From assembly GCF_023656565.1 (NCBI RefSeq), contig NZ_JAMOKG010000001.1, positions 564,456-628,455 of the forward strand: 64,000 nt of DNA, given 5' to 3'. The notes below the pieces were generated by a model. The model had not been told where the DNA came from. It was given only the letters and a program-made list of their open reading frames with translations, and did not search any database. Positions within the stretch are counted from its first letter, which is position 1. Each line of letters opens with the position of its first letter. Both the position numbers and the translations under genes were made by a program. Positions 26,555 through 34,864 of this stretch are shown here, piece after piece. This stretch comes from Flavobacterium tyrosinilyticum (lineage in GTDB: Bacteria; Bacteroidota; Bacteroidia; Flavobacteriales; Flavobacteriaceae).

Positions 26555-27195
26555 TGAAAATAAAACATAAAATAACTACTTATATAAATCGCAAATCGTT
26601 TTTGCCAACGTTGTATGTAGTTATGGCTGTAGTTTTTTTCGGTTGTCAAAACAAAGAAGCCAAACAGCAAGAAATTAAGAATATTGAAGTTATTGAAGAT
26701 ACTCTGACAGCAAAACCAGAAGCTTTGGATGCAACTGCAATTAGTACAAAAAAATTAGATCAAGCGCCTTCAGATGTATCAAAAATTGAGCAACTTAAAA
26801 TAAAACAAACGACAACAATAGCCTCTAGAGAAGTGGATGATAACAAATCTTCGAAATCTGATAAAGCAAAAAAAGACGATGCTTCTTCTTCAACTCTAAA
26901 ACCTCTTTCAAATACAAACGCCGAATTTCCTGGTGGTATTGATCAATTTCATACTTTCTTCATGAAAGAATATAAAAAACCAGAAAATGTAAATTACTGG
27001 AAACTCAATTTTACACTTGCCTTTGCGATAGAAAAAAACGGAAGTGTTTCATTTCTTGAATGTTCGCCGCCTGTTGAAGAGCCTTTAGAAAAAGAAATTA
27101 TAAGGGTTTTAATCTTATGTCCTAAATGGCAACCAGGCGAATCAAACGGAAAAAAAGTCAGAATGCAATATTCTGTGCCTATTCTTCTAAAATAA
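26554..27195 (+). CDS. TonB-C protein without the Cys4 domain
   Basis: 213 residues. The ATG overlaps the previous stop by one base (TAATG), so translation is probably coupled. A short basic start leads into one hydrophobic stretch ending FFGC, then CQNKEAKQQEIKNIEVIED, which matches the post-membrane part of the first paralogue. The TonB-C domain is at ~125-213 (EFPGGIDQFHTFF; KWQPGESNGKKVR). It is the third member of the cluster and has lost, or never had, the cysteine domain. Confidence 0.75.
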   Translation: MKIKHKITTYINRKSFLPTLYVVMAVVFFGCQNKEAKQQEIKNIEVIEDTLTAKPEALDATAISTKKLDQAPSDVSKIEQLKIKQTTTIASREVDDNKSSKSDKAKKDDASSSTLKPLSNTNAEFPGGIDQFHTFFMKEYKKPENVNYWKLNFTLAFAIEKNGSVSFLECSPPVEEPLEKEIIRVLILCPKWQPGESNGKKVRMQYSVPILLK

Positions 27196-27224
27196 TACGC
27201 ACAGAGAAATTAAATTTAAAACCG

Positions 27225-27232
27225 TAAATTTG
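27225..27232 (+). promoter_or_regulatory. Possible -7 box of dxs
   Basis: TAAATTTG fits TAnnTTTG and lies 14 bases before the dxs ATG, which would give a very short leader. No TTG is found at the expected distance. Confidence 0.35.
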
Positions 27233-27246
27233 CTTTTTACCATACA

Positions 27247-29034
27247 ATGAAAAGCGATTTACTTTCAAACATATACAATCCTGCCGATTTACGTCTTTTA
27301 AAAGAAGAACAGCTTACTCAGGTTGCTCAAGAACTACGTCAATTTATTATTGATATCGTTTCTGTAAAAGAAGGGCATTTGGGAGCAAGTTTGGGCGTTG
27401 TAGAGCTTACAATTGCTTTGCATTACGTTTTTAATACTCCAGATGATTTATTGGTTTGGGATGTTGGACATCAAGCTTATGGACACAAAATATTGACCGA
27501 AAGAAGAGAAAACTTTCATACCAACAGACAAATCGACGGTATTTCTGGTTTCCCTAAAAGAAACGAAAGCGTTTACGATACTTTTGGTGTTGGGCATTCT
27601 TCTACTTCGATCTCTGCTGCTTTAGGAATGGCGATTGCATCTAAACTCAAAGGTGATTTTGACAAAGAACATATTGCTGTAATTGGCGATGCTTCTATTG
27701 CAAGCGGAATGGCATTTGAAGGACTTAATCATGCTGGAGTTACCGATGCAAATATTTTGGTTATTCTAAATGACAATGCGATCGGAATTGACCCCAGTGT
27801 TGGCGCTTTAAAACAATATCTGACCTCTGTCAAAAACGGAAAAAATCCAAGACAAAATAATATCATAAAGTCTTTAAATTTTGATTATTCTGGTCCAATA
27901 GATGGTCATGATCTTCCGAAATTAATAAAAGAATTAAATCGTTTAAAAAAGATTAAAGGCCCAAAATTCCTTCATATCGTAACTACAAAAGGGAAAGGCT
28001 TGCTTCAGGCCGAAGAGAATCAGGTAAAATATCACGCTCCTGGAAAGTTTGATGCTTCGACTGGCGAAATTCATTCAAAATCGGAAGAAAATCTTCCTCC
28101 AAAATATCAAGATGTTTTTGGCTTAACCATTTTAGACTTAGCTAAAAAGAATGAAAAAATAATCGGAATTACTCCTGCAATGCCATCTGGAAGTTCATTA
28201 AAATTTATGATGGACGAATTGCCAGATCGCGCCTTTGACGTTGGGATTGCCGAACAGCATGCCGTTACATTAGCGGCTGGCATGGCAACTCAGGGAATGA
28301 TTGTTTACTGCAATATTTATTCGACTTTTTTACAGCGCGCCTATGATCAAGTAATTCATGATGTGGCGCTGCAAAACCTTTCTGTTATTTTTTGTTTGGA
28401 CAGAGCAGGTTTAGTTGGAGAAGATGGAGCAACGCATCATGGTGTTTTTGACATTGCTTATCTGCGTTCAATTCCGAATATGATTATCTATGCGCCTTTA
28501 AACGAAATTGAACTTCAAAACATTTTATATACTGCACAATTAGGATTAGATCATCCCATTGCAATTCGATATCCAAGAGGTCGAGGTGTACTGCCAAATT
28601 GGGAAGTAGAAAATTTCGGACATTACAAAAAAATTAATTTAGGCGAAGCAAAATGTTTAAAAGACGGTACAAAAGTTGCTGTACTGTCGACCGGAACAAT
28701 TGGAAATAATGTCATAGAAGCCCTCAAAGAATCTACCCATTCTGATGAGATTGCCCATTACAACTTTAGTTTTATTAAACCATTAGACATCAATACATTA
28801 AAAACTATATTTAAAACTTTCGAAAGCATTATTACAATCGAAGATGGAGTGAAAAATGGTGGTTTTGGAAGTGCTGTTTTAGAGTTTGCGGCATCAAATA
28901 ATTTTAAAAATTCAATTGAAATTTTGGGTGTTCCAGACCAATTTATTGAGCATGGAACAGTAAATCAATTACAACAATTGTGTAAAATTGACGTTAAAAA
29001 TTTAATAAATCTTTTTTCTAACGGTTCAAAATAA
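27247..29034 (+). CDS. dxs: 1-deoxy-D-xylulose-5-phosphate synthase
   Basis: 595 residues, slightly short for the family (~620). HLGASLGVVELTIALHYVF, WDVGHQAYGHKILT, FGVGHSS and the second-half DVGIAEQHAVTLAAGMA and GLVGEDGATHHG identify it. The TPP motif reads GDASIASG, where most Dxs have GDG. It joins pyruvate and glyceraldehyde 3-phosphate, the first step of the MEP isoprenoid pathway. DUF3078 follows on the same strand. Confidence 0.95.
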   Translation: MKSDLLSNIYNPADLRLLKEEQLTQVAQELRQFIIDIVSVKEGHLGASLGVVELTIALHYVFNTPDDLLVWDVGHQAYGHKILTERRENFHTNRQIDGISGFPKRNESVYDTFGVGHSSTSISAALGMAIASKLKGDFDKEHIAVIGDASIASGMAFEGLNHAGVTDANILVILNDNAIGIDPSVGALKQYLTSVKNGKNPRQNNIIKSLNFDYSGPIDGHDLPKLIKELNRLKKIKGPKFLHIVTTKGKGLLQAEENQVKYHAPGKFDASTGEIHSKSEENLPPKYQDVFGLTILDLAKKNEKIIGITPAMPSGSSLKFMMDELPDRAFDVGIAEQHAVTLAAGMATQGMIVYCNIYSTFLQRAYDQVIHDVALQNLSVIFCLDRAGLVGEDGATHHGVFDIAYLRSIPNMIIYAPLNEIELQNILYTAQLGLDHPIAIRYPRGRGVLPNWEVENFGHYKKINLGEAKCLKDGTKVAVLSTGTIGNNVIEALKESTHSDEIAHYNFSFIKPLDINTLKTIFKTFESIITIEDGVKNGGFGSAVLEFAASNNFKNSIEILGVPDQFIEHGTVNQLQQLCKIDVKNLINLFSNGSK

Positions 29035-29068
29035 TTATTTTGCGATACCAAAACAAAAATTACCTATA

Positions 29069-30070
29069 ATGAAATTATTGCGTTCTACCCTTTTGCTATT
29101 ATTGCTTTTGTGTACTTCTAATAACTTTGCCCAGATTATACAAACAACTCTAAGCCCCAATCAAGCACCTAAACCGCCTTCAAACTGGACAGAAAAAAAC
29201 CAACTTGGTTTTGACCTTTCACAAATAGCTTTTGTAAACTGGAGCGCGGGGGGAACAAGTTCTATTTCTGGATTATTTAAAGGAGAATTCTCTAGAACTT
29301 ATTTGAAAGGAAATCATAAATGGTTCAACGAACTTATTATGAAATATGGTCTAAACAAACAAGAAGATATTGAAACGAGAAAAACAGATGATGCGATTCA
29401 ATTGAACTCTACTTACGGTTTTAGAAAAGATACCGCTTCAAATTGGTACTACTCAGCAAAGTTTAACTTCAATACGCAGTTTACCAACGGTTACAATTAT
29501 CCTAATCGAGACGTTCCTATTTCTAGACCTTTTGCACCAGCATATGTCTTTTTAGGAGCCGGAGCAGAGAATTCAAATAAAGAGAAAAACAGAACATTTT
29601 ATTTCTCACCAATAACTTTAAAGACCACCTTGGTATTAGATCAAGATTTGGCAAATCAAGGTTCTTTTGGTGTTAAAAAAGCCGTTTATGCACCAGATCC
29701 TTTAGATCCAACCCAGCAAATTTTGATTGAAGAAGGGCAAAAGGTAAAAGCCGAATTTGGTATCCTTTTTACTGCCTACATGAAAAACGAAATCTATAAA
29801 AATGTTTTTTACGAAAACAGACTTTCCTTATATACTGACTATTTAAATCGATTCGGAAATGTCGACATTGATTATGATACACGTCTAGATTTGGTTGTAA
29901 ATGCTTATGTCAAAGCAAACATTGGTTTTCATTTAATTTACGATGATGACATTAAAAACAAAAAAGACGTTATTGATCCTGCCACAGGAACAAAAAGTCA
30001 AGTTACTGAAGGTCCAAAAATGCAGTTAAAACAAGTCCTTGGTGTTGGTTTGGTTTATGCCTTCAAATAA
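29069..30070 (+). CDS. DUF3078 outer-membrane-type protein
   Basis: 333 residues with a signal peptide (cut near residue 21, NNFAQ). The conserved opening LGFDLSQIAFVNWSAGGTSS and alternating beta-strands (NELIMKYGLNKQED; YFSPITLKTTLVLDQ) mark the DUF3078 family of Bacteroidota. An outer-membrane barrel is likely; the function is unknown. Its placement behind dxs may only be a shared transcript. Confidence 0.85.
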   Translation: MKLLRSTLLLLLLLCTSNNFAQIIQTTLSPNQAPKPPSNWTEKNQLGFDLSQIAFVNWSAGGTSSISGLFKGEFSRTYLKGNHKWFNELIMKYGLNKQEDIETRKTDDAIQLNSTYGFRKDTASNWYYSAKFNFNTQFTNGYNYPNRDVPISRPFAPAYVFLGAGAENSNKEKNRTFYFSPITLKTTLVLDQDLANQGSFGVKKAVYAPDPLDPTQQILIEEGQKVKAEFGILFTAYMKNEIYKNVFYENRLSLYTDYLNRFGNVDIDYDTRLDLVVNAYVKANIGFHLIYDDDIKNKKDVIDPATGTKSQVTEGPKMQLKQVLGVGLVYAFK

Positions 30071-30087
30071 AGAAATCAATAAAAATA

Positions 30088-30130
30088 AAAAAAGCTTCTT
30101 TTAGAATATTCTAAAAGAAGCTTTTTTTAT
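30088..30130. terminator. Bidirectional terminator between DUF3078 gene and dgt
   Basis: A perfect 34-base palindrome at 30091-30124 (arms AAAGCTTCTTTTAGAAT) is flanked by A on the left and T on the right, so it works for both convergent genes. Confidence 0.9.
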
Positions 30131-31477
30131 TTAACGCTTTTTTTGTCCTTGAATCATTTCATAGAGTTCAAGCGCATTTCCGTCTGTTAAGAGCGAAACA
30201 TAATGGCAGATATGCAATAGACGCTCATATAAATTTGTTTTCTCTAAATGATGTTTTTCTGGAAGCATTTTCAAAATCAACTTATCGTAGTTTGAGGCAG
30301 TTCCATCATATTTATTATTAAATGCTGTAATAAATTTATCCAACAGCGTTTGAATAATCTGGTAACCTACAATTTCTTTTTCAATTACTTCTCTGCTCTG
30401 GTATATTTTTTCAACACTCAGTTTGATAATATCATTCATCTGCGCTTTGTATTTGCTTTTATCTGTTAAAGCATGAGGGAAATTTCCCGCCAGAATTGCT
30501 TCTTCATTTTCAACAAAAACATTTACAGCATCATTAATTAAAGTTCCAATTGCCAAAGCTCTCAAATAACTGATACGATCTTCTTTTGTCGTTAACGATT
30601 TGTATTTAGAAACCCCAATATTATCTTTTACAAGATTAATCAGATATTCTAAAGCAAAATCTTCAGAAACCAAACCTAAATTAATTCCGTCTTCAAAATC
30701 AATAATCGTATAGCAAATATCATCTGCAGCTTCCACTAAATACGCTAAAGGATGTCTTTCAAAACCAATATCGCCTCCAGATTTATTGGCAATCATTCCC
30801 ATATCTTTGGCTACTTCTTCAAAGAATAATTTATCTGTTTGAAAGAAACCGTATTTCTTATCGGCAATATTATTGGTTGGCTTTTTCGGAAGGCTCTCTT
30901 TCGGATATTTCATAAAAGCTCCCAAAGTAGCATACGAAATACGAAGTCCGCCTTCAATTCCAGGCCGGCTTGCGGTTAGAACTGAAAATCCGTTTGCATT
31001 TCCTTCAAAATCAATTAAATCCTGCCATTGCTTATCTGTTAGCTGATTTCTATATTTCTGCCCATTTCCGATAGCAAAATATTCGCCAATTGCTTTTTCT
31101 CCAGAATGCCCAAAAGGTGGGTTCCCGATATCGTGCGCTAAAGAGGCCGCAGCCACAATTGCACCAAAATCGTTCATATGATACCCATGAACTTCTTTTA
31201 AATAAGGGTACTTTTCAATGATTTTTTTCCCAACCAAACGTCCAAGCGAACGCCCTACAACAGAAACTTCCAAACTATGCGTTAAGCGCGTGTGCACGAA
31301 ATCGGTTTTAGAAAGCGGAATAACTTGTGTCTTATCTTGCAAACTTCTAAAAGCGGCAGAGAATATAATTCGGTCGTAATCGACTTCAAATCCTAAACGA
31401 GTATCATCTTGTTCTACACGTAATCTTTTGCTTGTATCCCCCTGACGTTTTAATGATAAAAGTTGTTCCCAGTTCAT
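30131..31477 (-). CDS. dgt: Deoxyguanosinetriphosphate triphosphohydrolase (HD domain)
   Basis: 448 residues. Dgt signatures are RLTHSLEVSVVGRSLG, then the HD motif in LAHDIGNPPFGHSGEKA, and VEAADDICYTIIDFEDGI. It cleaves dGTP to deoxyguanosine and triphosphate, controlling dNTP pools. The 3' end meets the shared terminator. A CAAAAATA (TATTTTTG on the minus strand) at 31541-31548 may be its -7 box. Confidence 0.94.
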   Translation of the reverse strand: MNWEQLLSLKRQGDTSKRLRVEQDDTRLGFEVDYDRIIFSAAFRSLQDKTQVIPLSKTDFVHTRLTHSLEVSVVGRSLGRLVGKKIIEKYPYLKEVHGYHMNDFGAIVAAASLAHDIGNPPFGHSGEKAIGEYFAIGNGQKYRNQLTDKQWQDLIDFEGNANGFSVLTASRPGIEGGLRISYATLGAFMKYPKESLPKKPTNNIADKKYGFFQTDKLFFEEVAKDMGMIANKSGGDIGFERHPLAYLVEAADDICYTIIDFEDGINLGLVSEDFALEYLINLVKDNIGVSKYKSLTTKEDRISYLRALAIGTLINDAVNVFVENEEAILAGNFPHALTDKSKYKAQMNDIIKLSVEKIYQSREVIEKEIVGYQIIQTLLDKFITAFNNKYDGTASNYDKLILKMLPEKHHLEKTNLYERLLHICHYVSLLTDGNALELYEMIQGQKKR

Positions 31478-31575
31478 TTTAATTTTTGATTGTAGATTAA
31501 CGATTTTAGATTTTTAATCTAAATTGCTGATTTTAGATTTCAAAAATACGTTTTATTTTAGGATTTTCTTCTGCT

Positions 31576-31812
31576 TTAAAATTCTAAAGCGGTGCTGTGT
31601 TTGATTTCTCCCATTACAAAAATACTGTTCGTTTTTCCAATGTTTTCAATCGTTGACAGCTTATTCATTACAAAATCCTGATAACTAGCCATATCTTGCA
31701 CTAAGATCTTGAGCATAAAATCGTAATCGCCAGCAATATTGTAACATTCTATAATTTGACTTAATACCTTTAAATAGTTTTTGTTTTTTATGTCAACAAA
31801 TGAGGCCGAATG
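31576..31812 (-). pseudogene. Remnant of an Lrp/AsnC-family regulator
   Basis: The minus strand is open for 78 codons from just inside a TAA at 31813 to the stop at 31576, without an ATG at its head. The translation contains KNYLKVLSQIIECYNIAGDY, DFMLKILVQDMASYQDFV and SIFVMGEIKHSTALEF, the effector-binding (RAM) half of an Lrp/AsnC protein. The DNA-binding HTH half (~70 residues) is gone. The break coincides with an inverted repeat (GAGGCCGAA...TTCGGCTTC) at 31802-31836 and the folded element beyond it. Deletion or insertion has destroyed the gene. Confidence 0.8.
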
Positions 31813-31847
31813 TTAGTTATGATTTGGTTCGGCTTCATTTTGTTGGT

Positions 31848-31967
31848 GTTTTTTTAGGAGCAGAAGCATTTAGTTTTCAAAACAACTTCTGTCCCGCTAT
31901 CCACTATATCTTTTCCTGTCTAAAGAAGCCAGAAAAAGGATACCGTTCCTATCTGGGCTAAAAAACA
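31848..31967. ncRNA. Structured intergenic element, possibly a Flavo-1-type RNA
   Basis: Closing arms TTTTTTAG and CTAAAAAA enclose two inner stems: CAGAAG/CTTCTG (31861 and 31887) and ATCTTTT-x-CTG / CAG-x-AAAAGGAT (31909 and 31930). Conserved words CCCGCTATCC and GGGCTAAAA sit at the junction. A second copy with the same core is at 51764-51920. The pattern resembles a recurrent flavobacterial intergenic class that I associate with the Rfam Flavo-1 motif; this is from memory and unverified. The strand is uncertain. Confidence 0.5.
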
Positions 31968-31997
31968 ACTATTACTTTTCAGAAGAACTTTAATAAA

Positions 31998-32032
31998 CAA
32001 AAAAAGCGCTCCAATTGGAACGCTTTTTTTGT
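31998..32032. terminator. Terminator after the first outer-membrane barrel gene
   Basis: GCGCTCCAATTGGAACGC with flanking A7 and T7. It is nearly identical to the hairpin after the paralogue at 32809. Confidence 0.9.
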
Positions 32033-32050
32033 TTTATTAAAAATTTAAAA

Positions 32051-32638
32051 CTAGAAGTTTTTAGAAATTCCTATGTTTACGGTTTTTCCAAAATTGACGA
32101 AAAATTTACTATAATCAACATCATTTCCACTTATATCATAGTTTAATGTTTCGTATCCTAATCCACCAATACTAAAGTTTAAACCGAAACCTTTTTTCAT
32201 ATTAATAAAAAGAGCTGGAGTGATGCCTGTATAAAATCCATCAGCTTTATTTTCTGACACAAGCGATCCATTTTCGTAATTTTTGATTTTTTGATTTTGA
32301 AACCCCGCCCCCAAATCGGCAAAAACTGAAAAAGTTTCGTTCAATGGCATTGTATAACGTACAAAGGCTCCTGTTTTAAAAGTATTCGCTTTACCTTCAC
32401 CCTCTCCAAGATTACTTTTTGAAGATTGTACCGAAAATTCGACTCCAGCTGTCCAGTTATCATGAAATTGATATCCGATTTTTGGAGAAAACTCAAAAAA
32501 ATTGTTTTTTGCTGATACAATTTCTCTATCCGTTTTTTCAGAAGTATAACCAATATTTCCTCCAACTAAAATTGTTCCCTTTTGGGCATTTGCAAAGCCA
32601 AAAACTGACAATGCAAGAATAAGTAGCATTTTTTTCAT
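32051..32638 (-). CDS. Outer-membrane beta-barrel protein
   Basis: 195 residues with a signal peptide (FGFANAQ, cut near 18). GTILVGGNIGYTSEK, then alternating hydrophobic strands (FSPKIGYQFHDNWTAGVEF; FSVFADLGAGFQ) and a C-terminal aromatic NIGISKNF typical of barrel proteins assembled by Bam. It is a small eight-strand-type barrel of unknown role. About 65 percent identical by eye to the gene upstream at 32862, from which it probably arose by tandem duplication. Confidence 0.85.
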   Translation of the reverse strand: MKKMLLILALSVFGFANAQKGTILVGGNIGYTSEKTDREIVSAKNNFFEFSPKIGYQFHDNWTAGVEFSVQSSKSNLGEGEGKANTFKTGAFVRYTMPLNETFSVFADLGAGFQNQKIKNYENGSLVSENKADGFYTGITPALFINMKKGFGLNFSIGGLGYETLNYDISGNDVDYSKFFVNFGKTVNIGISKNF

Positions 32639-32808
32639 AATGGTTTATATTTTAAAATTTGTAGGTATTAACCAACAACAATGCCACCAGACAATCAATA
32701 ATAATCGAAAAACCAAACATTTACAGTTACTTAATGCATTCTAAACACATTGGAAACAATTGCGTTTTTTATTACAAATTCTTAAACAATAAATTTACAT
32801 TAGAACAT

Positions 32809-32838
32809 AAAAAAAGCGCTCCAAATGGAGCGCTTTCT
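32809..32838 (-). terminator. Terminator after the second outer-membrane barrel gene
   Basis: AAAGCGCTCCA and TGGAGCGCTTT pair; the minus-strand side carries the T run. It shares its stem with 31998-32032. Confidence 0.85.
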
Positions 32839-32861
32839 GAAATTGAATATAAAAACTAAGA

Positions 32862-33446
32862 TTAGAAGTTTTTAGAGATTCCAATGTTAAATGTTTGACC
32901 AAAGTTGAAGTAGAATTTACTGTAATCTGCTCCATTATTGTCATAGCTTAAAGTTTCGTATCCTAAACCACCAATGCTGAAGTTAAGACCAAAACCTTTT
33001 TTCATGTTAATGAAAAGAGCTGGAGTTACTCCAACATACATACCGTCTCCTTTGTATTTTGAGAAAGCATTTCCTGGACCGTATACTTTGTCTTTTTGAG
33101 TTTGGAAACCTGCACCCATATCAGCAAAAACTGCGAAAGTTTGGCTTAATGGCACAGAGTAACGAACGAATGCTCCTAATTTGAAGTTGTTGTTTTTTTC
33201 TTCGATACCAACTGTAGTTTCGTTGTTAGATGAACTTACTGCAAATTCTCCTCCTACTGTCCAGTTATCGTTAAATTGGTAACCTACTTTTGGAGAAAAA
33301 GTAAATGTACTTGTTTTGTCTTCGCTAAATCTGTATTCTGATTTTTCAGAAGTGTAACCGATGTTTCCACCAACTAAGATTGTACCTTTTTGTGCGTTTG
33401 CAAAACTGCAGATAGCTAAAGCAGCCATCACTAGAATTTTTTTCAT
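32862..33446 (-). CDS. Outer-membrane beta-barrel protein, paralogue
   Basis: 194 residues. Same plan as 32051-32638: signal peptide (CSFANAQ), the same GTILVGGNIGYTSEK start, and the FGLNFSIGGLGYETL block and NIGISKNF end in common. Differences cluster in the middle strands and loops (EEKNNNFKLGAF), as expected for exposed loops. It uses more regular codons than its copy, so it may be the more highly expressed one. Confidence 0.85.
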   Translation of the reverse strand: MKKILVMAALAICSFANAQKGTILVGGNIGYTSEKSEYRFSEDKTSTFTFSPKVGYQFNDNWTVGGEFAVSSSNNETTVGIEEKNNNFKLGAFVRYSVPLSQTFAVFADMGAGFQTQKDKVYGPGNAFSKYKGDGMYVGVTPALFINMKKGFGLNFSIGGLGYETLSYDNNGADYSKFYFNFGQTFNIGISKNF

Positions 33447-33544
33447 GATTTGGGTTTTATTTTAATTTTAGCATTCCTTTAACAATAACGATGCCGTGAA
33501 TACTGGGCTGCTCAATTTTTTTATAATTACTTTAAGAGATAAAA

Positions 33545-33578
33545 TTGTAGCAATCGAAACTATTTCTCGCTACTTTTG
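33545..33578 (+). promoter_or_regulatory. Promoter of gldA
   Basis: TTG at 33545, a 23-base spacer (the upper end of the normal range) and TACTTTTG at 33571-33578, 16 bases before the ATG. Confidence 0.65.
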
Positions 33579-33594
33579 TAACAAATAAAAAGTC

Positions 33595-34491
33595 ATGTCG
33601 ATAGAAGTAAACAGTATATCAAAAAGTTACGGAGAGCAAAAAGCTCTAAATGAAATTTCTTTTAAAATCGAGAAAGGAGAAATCGTAGGATTTCTTGGTC
33701 CAAACGGAGCTGGAAAATCTACTTTGATGAAAATTTTGACCACTTATTTACTTGCCGATAGTGGCTCAGCCCTTGTAAATGGTCACGATGTCATGACAAA
33801 CGCAAAAGAAGTACAACGCTCGATTGGTTACTTACCAGAGCACAATCCGTTATATTTGGATTTGTATGTTCGTGAGTATTTGGCATTTAATGCTGATGTT
33901 TACAACGTGCCAAAATCAAGAATTGAAGAAGTAATTCAACTGACAGGACTGACACCAGAAAGTCATAAAAAGATTGGACAGCTTTCTAAAGGATATCGCC
34001 AACGCGTTGGATTGGCAAATGCCCTGCTTCATGATCCAGAAGTTTTAATTTTGGATGAACCAACTACCGGACTGGATCCTAACCAGTTAATGGAAATTCG
34101 AAATGTGATTAAAAATGCAGGGAAAAATAAAACTGTTTTTTTATCGACACACATCATGCAAGAGGTTGAAGCAATTTGCGATCGTGTCATAATTATTGAC
34201 AAAGGACAAATCGTTGCAGACAATAAATTGGATCATTTGGTTACTACCAATAAAGAGCAAGTAATTGAAGTAGAGTTTGATTACAAAGTTGAAGAACAGC
34301 TTTTGGCTAGACTAGAAAATATTTCTTCTTATATAAATACGCATGACATGACATGGGAGCTAACTTTTATTACAGAGAAAGATATGCGTCCCGCTATTTT
34401 TGACTTTGCCAACGAAAATGGATTAAAAACTTTACAACTCAATCAGAAAAATAAAAATCTGGAAGCTGTTTTTAGAGAAATTACTAAGTAG
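33595..34491 (+). CDS. gldA: Gliding motility ABC transporter ATP-binding protein GldA
   Basis: 298 residues. Walker A is GPNGAGKST (~37-45), the signature QLSKGYRQRVGLANALL (~131), Walker B VLILDEPTTGLDP and the switch His in FLSTHIMQEVE. The C-terminal ~80 residues form the extra domain found in GldA. It works with the membrane proteins GldF and GldG, which are encoded elsewhere, as in F. johnsoniae. A stand-alone gene between its own promoter and a strong terminator. Confidence 0.9.
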   Translation: MSIEVNSISKSYGEQKALNEISFKIEKGEIVGFLGPNGAGKSTLMKILTTYLLADSGSALVNGHDVMTNAKEVQRSIGYLPEHNPLYLDLYVREYLAFNADVYNVPKSRIEEVIQLTGLTPESHKKIGQLSKGYRQRVGLANALLHDPEVLILDEPTTGLDPNQLMEIRNVIKNAGKNKTVFLSTHIMQEVEAICDRVIIIDKGQIVADNKLDHLVTTNKEQVIEVEFDYKVEEQLLARLENISSYINTHDMTWELTFITEKDMRPAIFDFANENGLKTLQLNQKNKNLEAVFREITK

Positions 34492-34521
34492 GTTTTCAAT
34501 CGTAGTTACGGTTTTCAGTTA

Positions 34522-34565
34522 GAAAAGCGGTTTGTTTTATTTAAAAACAAACCGCTTTTCTTATT
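34522..34565 (+). terminator. Terminator of gldA
   Basis: GAAAAGCGGTTTGTTTT pairs with AAAACAAACCGCTTTTC (17 pairs) and is followed by TTATTC. The stem is unusually long. Confidence 0.85.
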
Positions 34566-34864
34566 CTCTTTTTTCTGTAAATCAGTAAAATAAGGAGTTT
34601 CCAAAAAAATAATTACTATTTTTATTTAGACTTGTTATAAATAATATTATATTTGGCAAATCAAATTTTAAATGCCACGGTATGTTACCTATTCTCCTTA
34701 CTCTTAAAAAACTCATTTCTGTTGTTCCAAATCAAGTAATACATCTTCGAAAAAGATTATCAGACAAATTAGAACAAATTGTACTGCGCTAAACTCTGAT
34801 TTTAAAATTACAAAAGATTATTATGTTCTAAATCTCGGTTTAGGATAGGCAAAATTCAAACAAC
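34566..34864 (+). other. Gap with a -7-like box and a 36-codon ORF
   Basis: TATATTTG at 34648-34655 is a perfect -7 box, though no TTG sits at the right spacing. An ORF from ATG 34682 to TAA 34792 encodes 36 residues (MLPILLTLKKLIS...KLEQIVLR). It may be a leader peptide, a remnant or chance. The downstream receptor gene starts at 34865. Confidence 0.35.
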
